A DNA stretch of 64,000 nucleotides from Butyrivibrio proteoclasticus B316 (GCF_000145035.1 NC_014387.1:1372276-1436275); one strand, 5' to 3'; counted from the first letter of the stretch, positions 23,582 to 33,162 are shown. Numbers and translations: made by a program. The notes: generated by a model not told the origin, from the letters alone.

Positions 23582-25615
23582 TTAAAACTCACTAAGTTCT
23601 GAGGATATCTTTTCCCATTCATCATAAAGAGAAGAGAGTTTATCCTGAATTTCTGTCTGCTCATCAGTGAGCTTACGAAGCTTGGCAAGGTCAGTTCCGA
23701 CTGATGGATCTGAAAGCTGCTCTGTGATCTCACCGTCCCTGCCTTCAAGTTTGGAAATGTCTTCCTCACATTTACTAAGAGCTGTTTCAAGCTTGCGCTT
23801 CTGAGCCTGCAGAGCCTTCTGAGCCTTCCAGTCCATAGCACCGCCTGCGGTAGCATCGGAAGATTGCGCATTTGAAGAAAGAGAAGATGCGCTTTCTGAT
23901 GCATTGTCAGAATCATTTAAGTCTGCAGCTCCATTTGCGTATTTATAGCTTCCATCTCCAAGAGTGGCATTTCCTATATTCCCGGAAGTACCAAAGAGCC
24001 TTTGCATCTTCTCATCGACATGCTCCATGTAGTAGTCGTAGTTACCAATGTAATTTACAAACTGTCCATGTGTAAGATCCAGTATCCTTGTGGCGGTTCT
24101 GTTGATGAAATATCTGTCATGGCTGACATAGAGAACAGTTCCGGTGTAGCCTGAAATTGCTGTTTCAAGTATCTCTTTTGAAGTGATATCCAAATGGTTT
24201 GTAGGCTCATCAAGAATGAGGAAATTGGCATCAGAGAGCATGAGCTTGGCAAGGCTTACACGTCCCTTTTCACCACCTGACAGATCACCGATGCGCTTGA
24301 ATACATCATCACCGGTGAACAGGAAAGCAGCCAGAGTATTCCTGATCTCTGTGTTGTTGAGTGTAGGATATGCATCTGATATTTCTTCGAACAAGGTCTT
24401 TTCATCGTGGAGAACATGATGTTCCTGATCGTAGTAGCCAATATGAACTTTGACACCAAAATCAATCTGACCGGCATCAAGGCTCTCAACTCCGTTTATT
24501 ATTTTAAGGAGAGTTGTTTTGCCTGAACCGTTATCACCAATGATTGCGACATGCTCGCCTTTTTTGATCTCAAAATCAAGATTTGAGAAGAGGTGCTCAT
24601 TACCAAATGACTTGGAAAGCCCGGTTGCAGTCAGAACATCATTACCACTTTCGCAGGAAGGAGTCAGGCTTATCTTCATGCGATCATCAATTGTTATGGG
24701 CTTGTCGAGAACTTCTATCTTATCAAGCATCTTTTCACGGCTCTCAGCCCTCCTTATAGATTTTTCTCTGTTGAAGGATTTGAGTTTGGCAATTACTTCT
24801 TCCTGATGCTTGATCTCAGCCTGCTGCTTGATGTAGGCATTCCACTCTATAGCTCGCATCTGCTCTTTTTTAACAGCATAGGTACTGTAGTTTCCGGTAA
24901 AAGAGGTAACTCTTGTATTCTCAACTTCGATTATCTTGCCTGATATCTTATCAAGGAAATATCTGTCGTGAGAGACAATAAGTACAGCGCCTTTATAGTT
25001 GAGAAGATAGTTTTCAAGCCATCTGATAGAGTTCATATCAAGGTGGTTTGTGGGCTCGTCCAGGATGATGAGATCAGGCTTCTGTAGAAGAAGCTTACCA
25101 AGAGCAACTCTTGTTTTCTGACCTCCTGAAAGGGTGCTGATCCTCTTATCAAGCTCTTCATCGAGAAAGCCAAGACCCTTGGCAACACCTGTTACTTCGC
25201 TTTTCCAGGCATAACCAGATTTACGCTGGAATTCATCCTGCATTCTGGTATATCTGTCCATAAGAGCTTCAAGTTCTGCTCCCTGGACATGCTTCATGTT
25301 CTCTTCAGCAAGACGGATATTATTTTCAAGATCTATGACATCTTTTTTTACTTCTACGAGTTCTTCATAAATCGTGTTCTCTGAGTCGATATTCTGGTTC
25401 TGAGCAAGATACCCCCAGGTGATATCCTTAGAAAAAGTAACATCCCCATCATCAGCTGATAATTCACCGATTATTATCTTTATAAGTGTAGTCTTACCCG
25501 CACCATTTATACCAACGATGGCGGCCTTTTCATCTTTTTCTATATGAAAAGAGGCATTCCTGAGAATATCCTTGCCATCAAACGACTTATTAATGTTATG
25601 TACCGAAAGGATCAT
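23582..25615 (-). CDS. ABC-F family ATPase (YdiF/Uup-like)
   Basis: 677 residues with two complete ABC domains and no membrane part. Domain 1 has Walker A 'GINGAGKTT', signature 'LSGGQKTRVALGKLL' and 'LIILDEPTNHLDM'. Domain 2 has 'GDNGSGKTT', 'LSGGEKGRVSLAKLM' and 'FLILDEPTNHLDI'. The charged inter-domain linker ('IKHQEEVIAKLKSFNREKSI') and a C-terminal coiled coil ('QKRKLETALSKCEEDISKLE') place it with translation-associated ABC-F proteins that act in the ribosomal E site. Start ATG 25615 has GGGAG upstream on the minus strand; the open frame extends to 25660. The C-terminal linker contains a Ser/Ala/Asp-rich stretch. Confidence 0.92.
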   Translation of the reverse strand: MILSVHNINKSFDGKDILRNASFHIEKDEKAAIVGINGAGKTTLIKIIIGELSADDGDVTFSKDITWGYLAQNQNIDSENTIYEELVEVKKDVIDLENNIRLAEENMKHVQGAELEALMDRYTRMQDEFQRKSGYAWKSEVTGVAKGLGFLDEELDKRISTLSGGQKTRVALGKLLLQKPDLIILDEPTNHLDMNSIRWLENYLLNYKGAVLIVSHDRYFLDKISGKIIEVENTRVTSFTGNYSTYAVKKEQMRAIEWNAYIKQQAEIKHQEEVIAKLKSFNREKSIRRAESREKMLDKIEVLDKPITIDDRMKISLTPSCESGNDVLTATGLSKSFGNEHLFSNLDFEIKKGEHVAIIGDNGSGKTTLLKIINGVESLDAGQIDFGVKVHIGYYDQEHHVLHDEKTLFEEISDAYPTLNNTEIRNTLAAFLFTGDDVFKRIGDLSGGEKGRVSLAKLMLSDANFLILDEPTNHLDITSKEILETAISGYTGTVLYVSHDRYFINRTATRILDLTHGQFVNYIGNYDYYMEHVDEKMQRLFGTSGNIGNATLGDGSYKYANGAADLNDSDNASESASSLSSNAQSSDATAGGAMDWKAQKALQAQKRKLETALSKCEEDISKLEGRDGEITEQLSDPSVGTDLAKLRKLTDEQTEIQDKLSSLYDEWEKISSELSEF

Positions 25616-25821
25616 AATATAAGACTCCCAAATAAGTTTTTTAACACCACATTTTAGCATGTAATTCCCAATCTGTAAAAGAATCAGTTTAGGTGGAAGA
25701 AAAGTTTTAAGGTGCGGATTTGGCGGCAGAAATGTGGTATGATGTGGGATGTATGATTTCTGTGGGCAAGAGAGGAATGGCTCACGGGAAGTCGTGAAAT
25801 ATAGTGGGAGATGGAGATTGT

Positions 25822-27630
25822 ATGGAATATATTGTTGTGGTGCTATTTGCTGCGGCGGTGTTTGCTGCGGTCATATTGTATCTTGCATTTAATCAGGAGC
25901 AGAGGGAGAGATGGCTTGGCTTTACCTTTGGCATAGCTTCTGTGGGCGGAATAGCTATTTATGGAACGGCACATGCACATGAGGCAACTAACCTTGTGGC
26001 TGCAATATTTGAGACAGTAGTTGATGTTGGCAGGATGTTTGCGGGAATTAATAATGTCTCTGCCTTTGAGAAGCTTGTTGGGGCTGATTCCAAGTGGATG
26101 ATACTGTTCTGGGGCGTTCACTTTCTTGCTTATTATTCTCTTGCCAGTGCCATCATAATGACTGTTGCCAAGGGAATGCTCAAGAAGATCAGAACTTTCT
26201 TTTTACATATCAATGATGTCGAGCTGATATATGGAATTACAGATAATTCCCTTTCATATGGCAGAAATATTGCTGATAAAGACCATACTTCAATAGTCTA
26301 TGTGGGAACCAGTACTAATGGCAAGGAGAGCCAGATCAGCCAGATGGGCGGACTTCTTTTTTCAGATAGCCAGGCTCTAAATCCTGATGCCAAGTTTCTT
26401 CAGAGATTGTCTGTAAAGCGCGGTAAGAGTAAGTTCAGGCTCTGCGCTCTGTCCGGAAATATAGATGATAATCTTGAATATGCGGCCAAGATCCTGAGAG
26501 CTCTTGAAAAGGCCAAAGTACGTCCGGAGCAGACAGAAGTAATCCTTTATGGCTACGAAGAGCATAACGGAGATATGCTCCAGGCTGTGGGCGATAAATA
26601 TGGCTATGGAACTGTAAGAGTCTTTGAAAAGGCAGAGCTTCTTGCAAGGCTTCTCATGCAGAAATATCCTATCTGCAATGCGGTTACTTTCGATGAAAAT
26701 GCAAGGGCAACCTGTGATACCAATGTACTTTTGATAGGCTTTGGCAGAAAGGGACAGGAGCTTCTTGAAAAGATAGTAATAAATGGCCAGTTTGAGGGCA
26801 GCAACTTCAAAGTCAAGGTATTTGACAAGAACGGACGTGGAACAGATGGGTTTTTCAGAGCGAGGTTCAGCTCTTTACTGGATAATTATGATATTTCTTT
26901 TGAAAATCATGATGGACGCAGCAGAGAACTTGCAGTGTATCTTGAAGAGAACATCGATAAACTTAAGTATATAGCTGTAGCTGTAGGAGATGACCGCACA
27001 GGACGTGAAATAGCCATGAATATCCTTGAGTTTATGAGAGGAAGAGGCGCTTCGCTCCCTGTTTATCAGTGCTGTAATGACTGCGTGGCTAAATATGAAC
27101 TTAACAGCCTTGTTGAGAGATATAGTATTTTTGATGCTAATATTCTCTATAACGGAATGATGGATGATCTGGCTAAAAAGCTTAATCATTATTACATGAA
27201 CAACAGCGCTTCTGCTAAAAAGAACTGGGCAGACTGTAACTATTTTGACAGGATGAGTTCGAGAGCTTCAGCGGACTATCAGGCTGCGCTTTTAAACAGG
27301 CTCGGGCTATGTAATGGCCAGGAATTACCGGCTGAAATTCTGGAAAACCTTGCTAAATCTGAGCATCTTAGATGGAATGCTTTTTATTATGCGTCAGGCT
27401 ATAAGAAGATGGATATTGAGACCTTTAAAAAGAGGGCGAGGAATGCACAGACATCCGGGAATAAGCGAGTATCCAAAGATGCTGAGGGCAAGAGGCATGT
27501 ATGCCTTGTGACCTGGGATGAGCTTGATGAGATTTCTGATATTGAGAATAGTATTATGGGAAAAGATATAGATTATAAGCAGAAAGACCGGGATAATGTG
27601 CTTGTTATCAAAGGACTCCTTGAAAAATAA
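25822..27630 (+). CDS. Membrane protein with TrkA-N-like NAD-binding fold and RyR domain
   Basis: 602 residues. Membrane helices lie at about 3-22, 31-52 and 95-120, with a His/Glu-containing loop ('TAHAHEATNLV'). A cytoplasmic part with two Rossmann-like units follows: a first one at about 135-280 ('LIYGITDNSLSYGRNIADKD') and 'NVLLIGFGRKGQELLEKIV' at about 296, a TrkA-N type nucleotide-binding loop. The C-terminus holds an RyR domain ('LAKSEHLRWNAFYYASGYKK'), a small module shared with ryanodine receptors and found in some bacterial proteins. It may be a ligand-gated ion transport regulator; this is inferred. ATG 25822 has GGAG 6 bases upstream. Confidence 0.75.
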   Translation: MEYIVVVLFAAAVFAAVILYLAFNQEQRERWLGFTFGIASVGGIAIYGTAHAHEATNLVAAIFETVVDVGRMFAGINNVSAFEKLVGADSKWMILFWGVHFLAYYSLASAIIMTVAKGMLKKIRTFFLHINDVELIYGITDNSLSYGRNIADKDHTSIVYVGTSTNGKESQISQMGGLLFSDSQALNPDAKFLQRLSVKRGKSKFRLCALSGNIDDNLEYAAKILRALEKAKVRPEQTEVILYGYEEHNGDMLQAVGDKYGYGTVRVFEKAELLARLLMQKYPICNAVTFDENARATCDTNVLLIGFGRKGQELLEKIVINGQFEGSNFKVKVFDKNGRGTDGFFRARFSSLLDNYDISFENHDGRSRELAVYLEENIDKLKYIAVAVGDDRTGREIAMNILEFMRGRGASLPVYQCCNDCVAKYELNSLVERYSIFDANILYNGMMDDLAKKLNHYYMNNSASAKKNWADCNYFDRMSSRASADYQAALLNRLGLCNGQELPAEILENLAKSEHLRWNAFYYASGYKKMDIETFKKRARNAQTSGNKRVSKDAEGKRHVCLVTWDELDEISDIENSIMGKDIDYKQKDRDNVLVIKGLLEK

Positions 27631-27683
27631 GAGCCTGACTTATATAATATATGAGATGTGGATTCACAATAAAGGAGTTTGCT

Positions 27684-28316
27684 TTGAGACGTTTATATAT
27701 ACCACTAGTTTGGGAGCTGCTTTTTGTTATCTCGACAATTATTTTGCCGATGCAGGCTTTTCATCTGTTTTTTGTTTTTTATCTGGGCTTGCTTATTTAT
27801 TTTTATTATTTTCACAAGCAGTTTTCATTCCGCAAATTTGCACGTAATCTTAGCAGAATAAAGAGATTTTGGATTCCCGTTATTTTGACTTTTGCAGGCC
27901 TGATGCTTGCTAATGATATCAAGAATAGACTGATCCAGCCGTATTTTGCGACAGTCAGGGACGGGACAGTCAGTATCATTACGCGTAATGATATTTTGCC
28001 AACATTTTTTTATGCACTTATGATGATAGTCATGAAGCCTGTGGCAGAGGAACTGTTCTTTAGGAAAGCCATTATTTCTTTTGGCAGTAAGAAAAGAGTG
28101 TTTGTACTTACTCTTGTGAGCCTTATTTTATGCGCAGTTACAAGAGCGCACGGGGTACTGGGAATAGCTGAATGGATCTTAATGGCGATTCCGGTTACGA
28201 TTGCTTATGTTGCTACGAGAAATATTTATATTTCGGTAATGGCTCATGTGGCCTTTGAGTTTTATGACAATATATATTCTATTGTTTATGCTGTAGGCAG
28301 GATAATGAATAGATAG
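27684..28316 (+). CDS. CPBP family intramembrane metalloprotease
   Basis: About 210 residues and six to seven membrane segments. Motif 1 is 'PVAEELFFRKAI' (EExxxR), motif 2 is the His in 'CAVTRAHG', motif 3 is 'MAHVAFEFYDN'. These are the glutamate and histidines of the CPBP/Rce1-type intramembrane endopeptidases. TTG 27684 is preferred because AAAGGAG lies 5 bases upstream; ATG 27651 in the same frame has no ribosome site. It begins 53 bp after the RyR protein gene and ends at a strong terminator. Confidence 0.85.
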   Translation: MRRLYIPLVWELLFVISTIILPMQAFHLFFVFYLGLLIYFYYFHKQFSFRKFARNLSRIKRFWIPVILTFAGLMLANDIKNRLIQPYFATVRDGTVSIITRNDILPTFFYALMMIVMKPVAEELFFRKAIISFGSKKRVFVLTLVSLILCAVTRAHGVLGIAEWILMAIPVTIAYVATRNIYISVMAHVAFEFYDNIYSIVYAVGRIMNR

Positions 28317-28340
28317 TTTATTAAGGTTTATGGTATAATA

Positions 28341-28380
28341 CAAGCCGGTATGTTTCTGATAGAAATATGCCGGCTTTTTT
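28341..28380 (+). terminator. Rho-independent terminator
   Basis: AAGCCGGTATGTTTC pairs (with two G-U pairs) to GAAATATGCCGGCTT, then TTTTTT. Confidence 0.85.
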
Positions 28381-28425
28381 GGATAGATCAACTATTCAGC
28401 ACATATATTTATAAGGAGAAGAGGT

Positions 28426-29364
28426 ATGTTAGGAAAAAGAGGTAATGCGCCCAAGGCCAAGGCTAATCCCAAGCTGATAATAGTAATTGTTATCGCCGTT
28501 TTAGCTCTTTTGTGCGTGGGGGAGAGTTTTTATTCTGTTAGGGAACAGGAACAGGCTGTTCTCACAATGTTTGGTAAGGTGCTCAGAGTTGACACTGCCG
28601 GACTCTATTTTAAAATCCCATTTATTCAGGATGTGCATACTATAGATATGACAACTCATGGTGTGGGTATCGGATACTATATCAAGGATGGACAGAATAT
28701 CACTGTTGATGATGAGGGAGTGATGATCACTTCTGACTTTAATTTTGTAGATATTGATTTCTATCTGGAGTATAAGGTAAGTGATCCTGTGGCATTTTAT
28801 TATAATTCTTCCAATCCGGAAGTTATTATGAAGAATATGGCACTTGCCTGCATCAGAAATACTGTGGTTAATTACACAGTTGATGATGTTATTACTACTG
28901 CCAAAGGCCAGATCCAGGCTGAGGTTAAAGAGAAACTTCAGAATGAGCTCACAAACAGCAATATCGGTATGATGGTAGTTAACCTCTCTGTTCAGGATGC
29001 AGAACCACCGACAGAGGAAATCGTTCAGGCTTTCAAGTCTGTAGAAACAGCCAAGCAGGGCAAGGATACAGCAGTTAATAATGCCAAGAAGTATCAGAGC
29101 GAGGAGCTTCCCAAGGCAGAAGCTGATGCTGATAAGATCGTTCAGGATGCTGAAGCTTACAAGCAGGCCAGAATAGCAGAGGCAGAAGGTCAGGTTGCCA
29201 GATTTAATGAGATGTATGAGCAGTACAAGCTTCAGCCATACATCACCAAGAAGAGATTATTCTATGAGACTATGGAAGAAGTTCTTCCTGATCTTAAGGT
29301 TATCATCACTGATGGAAATACTCAGCAGATGCTGCCTTTGGATAACTTTAACGGTAATGATTGA
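28426..29364 (+). CDS. hflK: HflK-type stomatin/prohibitin membrane protein
   Basis: 312 residues. One N-terminal membrane anchor (about 18-38) is followed by the SPFH/Band 7 domain ('YSVREQEQAVLTMFGKVLRV', 'AGLYFKIPF', 'VDIDFYLEYKVSDPVAFYY') and an Ala/Glu-rich coiled coil ('ADADKIVQDAEAYKQARIAE'). With HflC it forms a cage around the FtsH protease and tunes membrane-protein turnover. An AGGAGAAGAG ribosome site precedes the ATG. Twelve base pairs separate it from hflC. Confidence 0.9.
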   Translation: MLGKRGNAPKAKANPKLIIVIVIAVLALLCVGESFYSVREQEQAVLTMFGKVLRVDTAGLYFKIPFIQDVHTIDMTTHGVGIGYYIKDGQNITVDDEGVMITSDFNFVDIDFYLEYKVSDPVAFYYNSSNPEVIMKNMALACIRNTVVNYTVDDVITTAKGQIQAEVKEKLQNELTNSNIGMMVVNLSVQDAEPPTEEIVQAFKSVETAKQGKDTAVNNAKKYQSEELPKAEADADKIVQDAEAYKQARIAEAEGQVARFNEMYEQYKLQPYITKKRLFYETMEEVLPDLKVIITDGNTQQMLPLDNFNGND

Positions 29365-29376
29365 TGGAGGCCTGAT

Positions 29377-30261
29377 ATGGAAAAGAAGAGATTTGGTTTT
29401 GGAAAAATATTAGTAATAATTGTACTGCTCGTTGCTGCTTTTCTTGTTGGCTCATCAATGTATGTGGTTCATCAGAATGAGTATGTAGCAGTAAGAAGAT
29501 TCGGTAAGATCATTGCAATCGCTTCAGAACCCGGACTTCACTTTAAGACACCTTTTATTGAGGATACACAGTCAATCAGTGGTAAGATCATTATTTATGA
29601 TATTCCTGCATCTGACGTTATCACCAAGGACAAGAAATCTATGATCACAGATACTTATGTTCTTTGGAGAGTATCAGATCCGCTTAAATATATTCAGACT
29701 CTTAATGCTGTAAGTGCAAGAGCTGATGAGAGAATAGAAGCTTCTGTCTACAATGCTACCAAGAATGCTATTTCATCTATGAGCCAGGATGAGGTTATCG
29801 AGGCAAGAGGAGAAACTCTTACCAAGCTGATCACAGAGGAGGCAAACTCTGATATGGCCGGATATGGTATTTCTATCATACAGGCTCAGATCAAGGCCCT
29901 TGATCTTCCTGATGACAACAAGCAGGCTGTTTATGAGAGAATGATCTCAGAGCGTAATAACATTGCAGCATCCTATACAGCACAGGGAGCTGCTGAAGCT
30001 CAGAAGATCCACAATGAGACTGACAAGCAGGTTGCAATCGTCAAGGCTCAGGCGCAGAAGAGCGCTGCTGTCCTTGAGGCAGAGGGAGAGGCTGCTTACA
30101 TGGAGACTCTTTCCAAGGCTTATGACACAGAGGAAAAGGCAGAGTTTTACAGCTATATCAGAGGACTTGATACTCTCAAGGAATCACTTAAGGGAGAGAA
30201 GACTATCATCCTTGATAAGAACTCTGAGCTTGCTCAGATCCTATATGGTAACTTCAATTGA
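29377..30261 (+). CDS. hflC: HflC-type stomatin/prohibitin membrane protein
   Basis: 294 residues, with a membrane anchor at 9-29 and a Band 7 domain ('VVHQNEYVAVRRFGKIIAI', 'PGLHFKTPFIEDTQS', 'YVLWRVSDPLKYIQT'). The coiled coil contains the HflC-type 'ISERNNIAASYTAQGAAEAQ' and 'AVLEAEGEAAYMETLSKAY' blocks. It is the partner of HflK in the same operon. GGAGG lies upstream of its ATG. Confidence 0.92.
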   Translation: MEKKRFGFGKILVIIVLLVAAFLVGSSMYVVHQNEYVAVRRFGKIIAIASEPGLHFKTPFIEDTQSISGKIIIYDIPASDVITKDKKSMITDTYVLWRVSDPLKYIQTLNAVSARADERIEASVYNATKNAISSMSQDEVIEARGETLTKLITEEANSDMAGYGISIIQAQIKALDLPDDNKQAVYERMISERNNIAASYTAQGAAEAQKIHNETDKQVAIVKAQAQKSAAVLEAEGEAAYMETLSKAYDTEEKAEFYSYIRGLDTLKESLKGEKTIILDKNSELAQILYGNFN

Positions 30262-30288
30262 AACCTAAATAGAATCACCAGTGTTTGT

Positions 30289-30318
30289 TTGACATTTGCC
30301 CCTAAAGTGTGCTTTAAT
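30289..30318 (+). promoter_or_regulatory. Promoter upstream of trpB leader
   Basis: TTGACA (30289-30294), 18-bp spacer, TTTAAT (30313-30318). Confidence 0.6.
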
Positions 30319-30324
30319 AGTTTA

Positions 30325-30412
30325 AACTGTTGAAGATAATCTGGGGGGAGAACAACAAATATGAAATTATGACCTGTCCCAACATGCAGTTGTTGAGACA
30401 GGTTTTCTTTTT
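30325..30412 (+). terminator. Leader transcript with strong terminator ahead of trpB (possible attenuator)
   Basis: After the promoter a short leader has a very strong GGGGGGAG site followed by a three-codon frame (MKL-stop at 30361). A hairpin follows: ACCTGTC (30372-30378) with GACAGGT (30397-30403), inner CAACA/TGTTG, then TTTCTTTTT. The hairpin lies between promoter and gene, so it should limit trpB expression unless read-through is regulated. No T-box or Trp codons are seen. It could also be a small independent RNA. Confidence 0.5.
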
Positions 30413-30457
30413 GCCTACCTCAAACAGAATAATAGAATTATTGAAAGGTCGTGTATT

Positions 30458-31837
30458 ATGAGTGAAGAAATGAAGATTCCTTACAAAATTTATCTTAGCG
30501 AAGATGAGATACCCAGGCAGTGGTACAATGTCAGAGCTGATATGAAGAATAAACCGGCTCCACTTCTCAACCCGGCTACTCTCAAACCTATGACTTTTGA
30601 TGATTTGAGACCTGTGTTCTGTGATGAGCTGATCAAGCAGGAGCTTGATGATACAACTCCTTATATTGATATTCCTGATGAAGTCATGGACTTTTACAGA
30701 ATGTACAGACCGGCGCCTTTAGTAAGAGCATATTTCCTTGAGAAGGCACTTGGAACACCGGCCAAGATTTATTATAAATTTGAGGGTAATAATACAAGTG
30801 GCAGCCATAAGCTTAATTCTGCTATCGTTCAGGCATATTATGCCAAGAAGCAGGGACTTAAAGGCGTTACTACAGAAACCGGTGCCGGCCAGTGGGGAAC
30901 AGCTTTGTCTATGGCTTCAGCCTATTTTGGAATAGACTGTAAGGTTTATATGGTTAAGGTTTCATATGAGCAGAAACCATTCAGAAGAGAAGTAATGCGT
31001 ACTTATGGAGCCAGCGTAACTCCTTCACCTTCAATGGATACTGAGATAGGACGCAAGATAAATGCTGAGCATCCGGGAACTACAGGAAGTCTTGGCTGTG
31101 CAATTTCCGAGGCAGTTGAGGTTGCTACCAAGACTGAAGGCTACAGATATGTACTTGGAAGCGTGCTCAATCAGGTGCTTCTTCATCAGACCGTAATAGG
31201 TCTTGAAGCTAAGGCTGCACTTGATAAGTATGGCGTTAAGCCTGATATTATCATTGGATGCGCCGGCGGCGGATCAAACCTTGGAGGACTTATTTCTCCG
31301 TTCATGGGAGAAAAGCTCCGTGGAGAAGCTGATTACAGAATAATTGCTGTAGAGCCTGCAAGCTGCCCGTCTCTTACAAGGGGTAAGTTTGCTTATGATT
31401 TCTGCGATACCGGTATGGTGTGTCCTCTTGCCAAGATGTACACACTTGGAAGTAACTTTATTCCTTCTGCTAATCATGCGGGCGGTCTTCGCTATCATGG
31501 CATGAGCCCGATTCTTTCCCAGCTTTATGATGATGGCCTTATGGAAGCAAGATCAGTTGAGCAGACTTCAGTATTTGAGGCTGCTCAGCAGTTTGCGAGA
31601 GTTGAAGGAATCCTTCCGGCTCCCGAGTCAAGTCATGCAATCAGAGCAGCTATCGATGAAGCTCTTAAGTGCAAGGAGACAGGTGAGGAAAAGACAATTC
31701 TCTTTGGACTTACAGGTACTGGCTACTTTGATATGGTTGCTTATCAGAAGTTCAACGATGGAGTCATGATGGACTACATTCCTACAGATGCTGAGCTTCA
31801 GAAGAGCTTTGATACACTTCCCAAGATCAATCTTTGA
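30458..31837 (+). CDS. trpB: Tryptophan synthase beta chain, TrpB2 type
   Basis: 459 residues, longer than the usual TrpB (about 395), as is typical of the TrpB2 subfamily. It catalyses PLP-dependent condensation of indole with serine. The PLP lysine is in 'NNTSGSHKLNSAI', the phosphate loop is 'GCAGGGSNLGGL', and the C-terminal 'TILFGLTGTGYFDM' is typical. No trpA is adjacent; TrpB2 proteins often work without TrpA and may salvage free indole. GAAAGG precedes the ATG. It is followed by thrH 49 bp later. Confidence 0.92.
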   Translation: MSEEMKIPYKIYLSEDEIPRQWYNVRADMKNKPAPLLNPATLKPMTFDDLRPVFCDELIKQELDDTTPYIDIPDEVMDFYRMYRPAPLVRAYFLEKALGTPAKIYYKFEGNNTSGSHKLNSAIVQAYYAKKQGLKGVTTETGAGQWGTALSMASAYFGIDCKVYMVKVSYEQKPFRREVMRTYGASVTPSPSMDTEIGRKINAEHPGTTGSLGCAISEAVEVATKTEGYRYVLGSVLNQVLLHQTVIGLEAKAALDKYGVKPDIIIGCAGGGSNLGGLISPFMGEKLRGEADYRIIAVEPASCPSLTRGKFAYDFCDTGMVCPLAKMYTLGSNFIPSANHAGGLRYHGMSPILSQLYDDGLMEARSVEQTSVFEAAQQFARVEGILPAPESSHAIRAAIDEALKCKETGEEKTILFGLTGTGYFDMVAYQKFNDGVMMDYIPTDAELQKSFDTLPKINL

Positions 31838-31886
31838 TTTATATAAGGTGGTTTTGTTTGATACTATTTTGACAGGAGATTTTGAC

Positions 31887-32486
31887 ATGAATATTGTATG
31901 TTTGGACTTAGAGGGTGTACTTGTTCCTGAAATATGGATTGCATTTTCTGAGGCTAGTGGAATTCCCGAGCTTAAGAAGACTACACGAGATGAACCTGAT
32001 TATGACAAGCTTATGAAATGGAGAATAGGTATTCTCAAAGAGCATGGACTTGGACTTAAGGAGATACAGGATACTATCAAAAAGATAGATCCTCTTCCGG
32101 GGGCAAAAGAGTTTCTGGATGAGCTTAGAAAGATCACTCAGGTCATTATCATAAGTGATACATTTACTCAGTTTGCAACTCCTCTTATGGAGAAGCTTGG
32201 ATGGCCTACTATTTTCTGCAATTCTCTTGAAGTTGCAGATAACGGTGAGATCACAGGCTTTAAGATGAGGATAGAGCAGTCCAAACTTACAACTGTTAAG
32301 GCTCTTCAGTCTATAGGTTATGAAACCATCGCAAGCGGAGACAGTTACAACGATCTTGCAATGATACAGGCATCCAAGGCAGGCTTTTTATTCAGATCAA
32401 CTGATAAGATCAAGGCTGACTATCCGGAGCTTCCAGCTTTCGAAGAGTATGATGATCTTCTTGCAGCTATTAAAAATAACCTATAA
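31887..32486 (+). CDS. thrH: ThrH-type HAD phosphatase (phosphoserine phosphatase/homoserine phosphotransferase)
   Basis: 199 residues. The N-terminus 'MNIVCLDLEGVLVPEIWIAF' is the ThrH signature with the HAD nucleophile in DLEG. 'RDEPDYDKLMKWRIGIL', 'VIIISDTFTQFATPLM', 'LGWPTIFCNSLEV' and the acidic motif 'ASGDSYNDLAMIQ' complete the fold. The family dephosphorylates phosphoserine and can move phosphate to homoserine. ATG 31887 has AGGAG 8 bases upstream; the frame is open upstream but overlaps trpB. Beside trpB this makes a small serine/tryptophan unit, since serine is a TrpB substrate. Confidence 0.92.
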   Translation: MNIVCLDLEGVLVPEIWIAFSEASGIPELKKTTRDEPDYDKLMKWRIGILKEHGLGLKEIQDTIKKIDPLPGAKEFLDELRKITQVIIISDTFTQFATPLMEKLGWPTIFCNSLEVADNGEITGFKMRIEQSKLTTVKALQSIGYETIASGDSYNDLAMIQASKAGFLFRSTDKIKADYPELPAFEEYDDLLAAIKNNL

Positions 32487-32570
32487 ATTGTTCAAAAATG
32501 ACTCCTGCAAGTACTATCTTACAGATGTATAATAAATCTATAATAGAATTATTTAGGAGAGTTTATAGAA

Positions 32571-32990
32571 ATGAAAGATTGTAACTGCGGATATTGTGTA
32601 GGTGGTGAGCCACTTGCCAAGTTTGGAATCAAGATTTGCGACCTGGAAGTGAGTCAGCTTATTCTTTTTAAAGAGCAGTCTCATCCGGGCAGATGTATAG
32701 TAGCATACAAGGATCATGTCAGTGAGATAGTTGATATATCTGATGCTGACAGAAATGCATTTTTTGCAGACGTTAATCGTGCCGCCAAGGCTATTCACAA
32801 GGCATTTAATCCTGATAAGGTTAACTATGGTGCTTATGGCGATACTGGATGTCATCTTCATATGCACCTTGTGCCTAAGTATAAGGACGAATTCGAGTGG
32901 GGCGGAGTTTTTGAGATGAACCCACAAAAGGTATTCTTATCTGATTCAGAATATGCTGAAATGATTGAGAAGATCAAGGCTGCACTTTGA
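32571..32990 (+). CDS. HIT family hydrolase
   Basis: 139 residues with the histidine triad 'GCHLHMHLVPKY' and an N-terminal cysteine cluster 'CNCGYCVGG' that may bind zinc. HIT proteins hydrolyse or transfer nucleotides at alpha-phosphate bonds (for example adenosine phosphoramidates). 'HPGRCIVAYKDHV' is the preceding family block. AGGAG lies 13 bases before the ATG and TATAAT-like bases at 32531 suggest its own promoter. It ends before a strong terminator. Confidence 0.88.
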   Translation: MKDCNCGYCVGGEPLAKFGIKICDLEVSQLILFKEQSHPGRCIVAYKDHVSEIVDISDADRNAFFADVNRAAKAIHKAFNPDKVNYGAYGDTGCHLHMHLVPKYKDEFEWGGVFEMNPQKVFLSDSEYAEMIEKIKAAL

Positions 32991-33053
32991 TATTGGTATC
33001 ATTTGCTTGCTGCTATAGGCTTTTAGCTGTTTTACAATAAGTTTTTTAGAGGA

Positions 33054-33112
33054 GCTGTCGCACACTAAGATTTGATCATTATTTGATCATCTGGAGCGAC
33101 AGCCCTTTTTTG
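33054..33112 (+). terminator. Rho-independent terminator
   Basis: GCTGTCGC (33054-33061) pairs with GCGACAGC (33096-33103), followed by CCTTTTTT. An inner TTTGATCAT repeat may extend the structure. Confidence 0.8.
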
Positions 33113-33162
33113 CGTTATAATTAAGTTAATGGAAAGAAGCTTTTCTAAAATGAGGAGTAATA

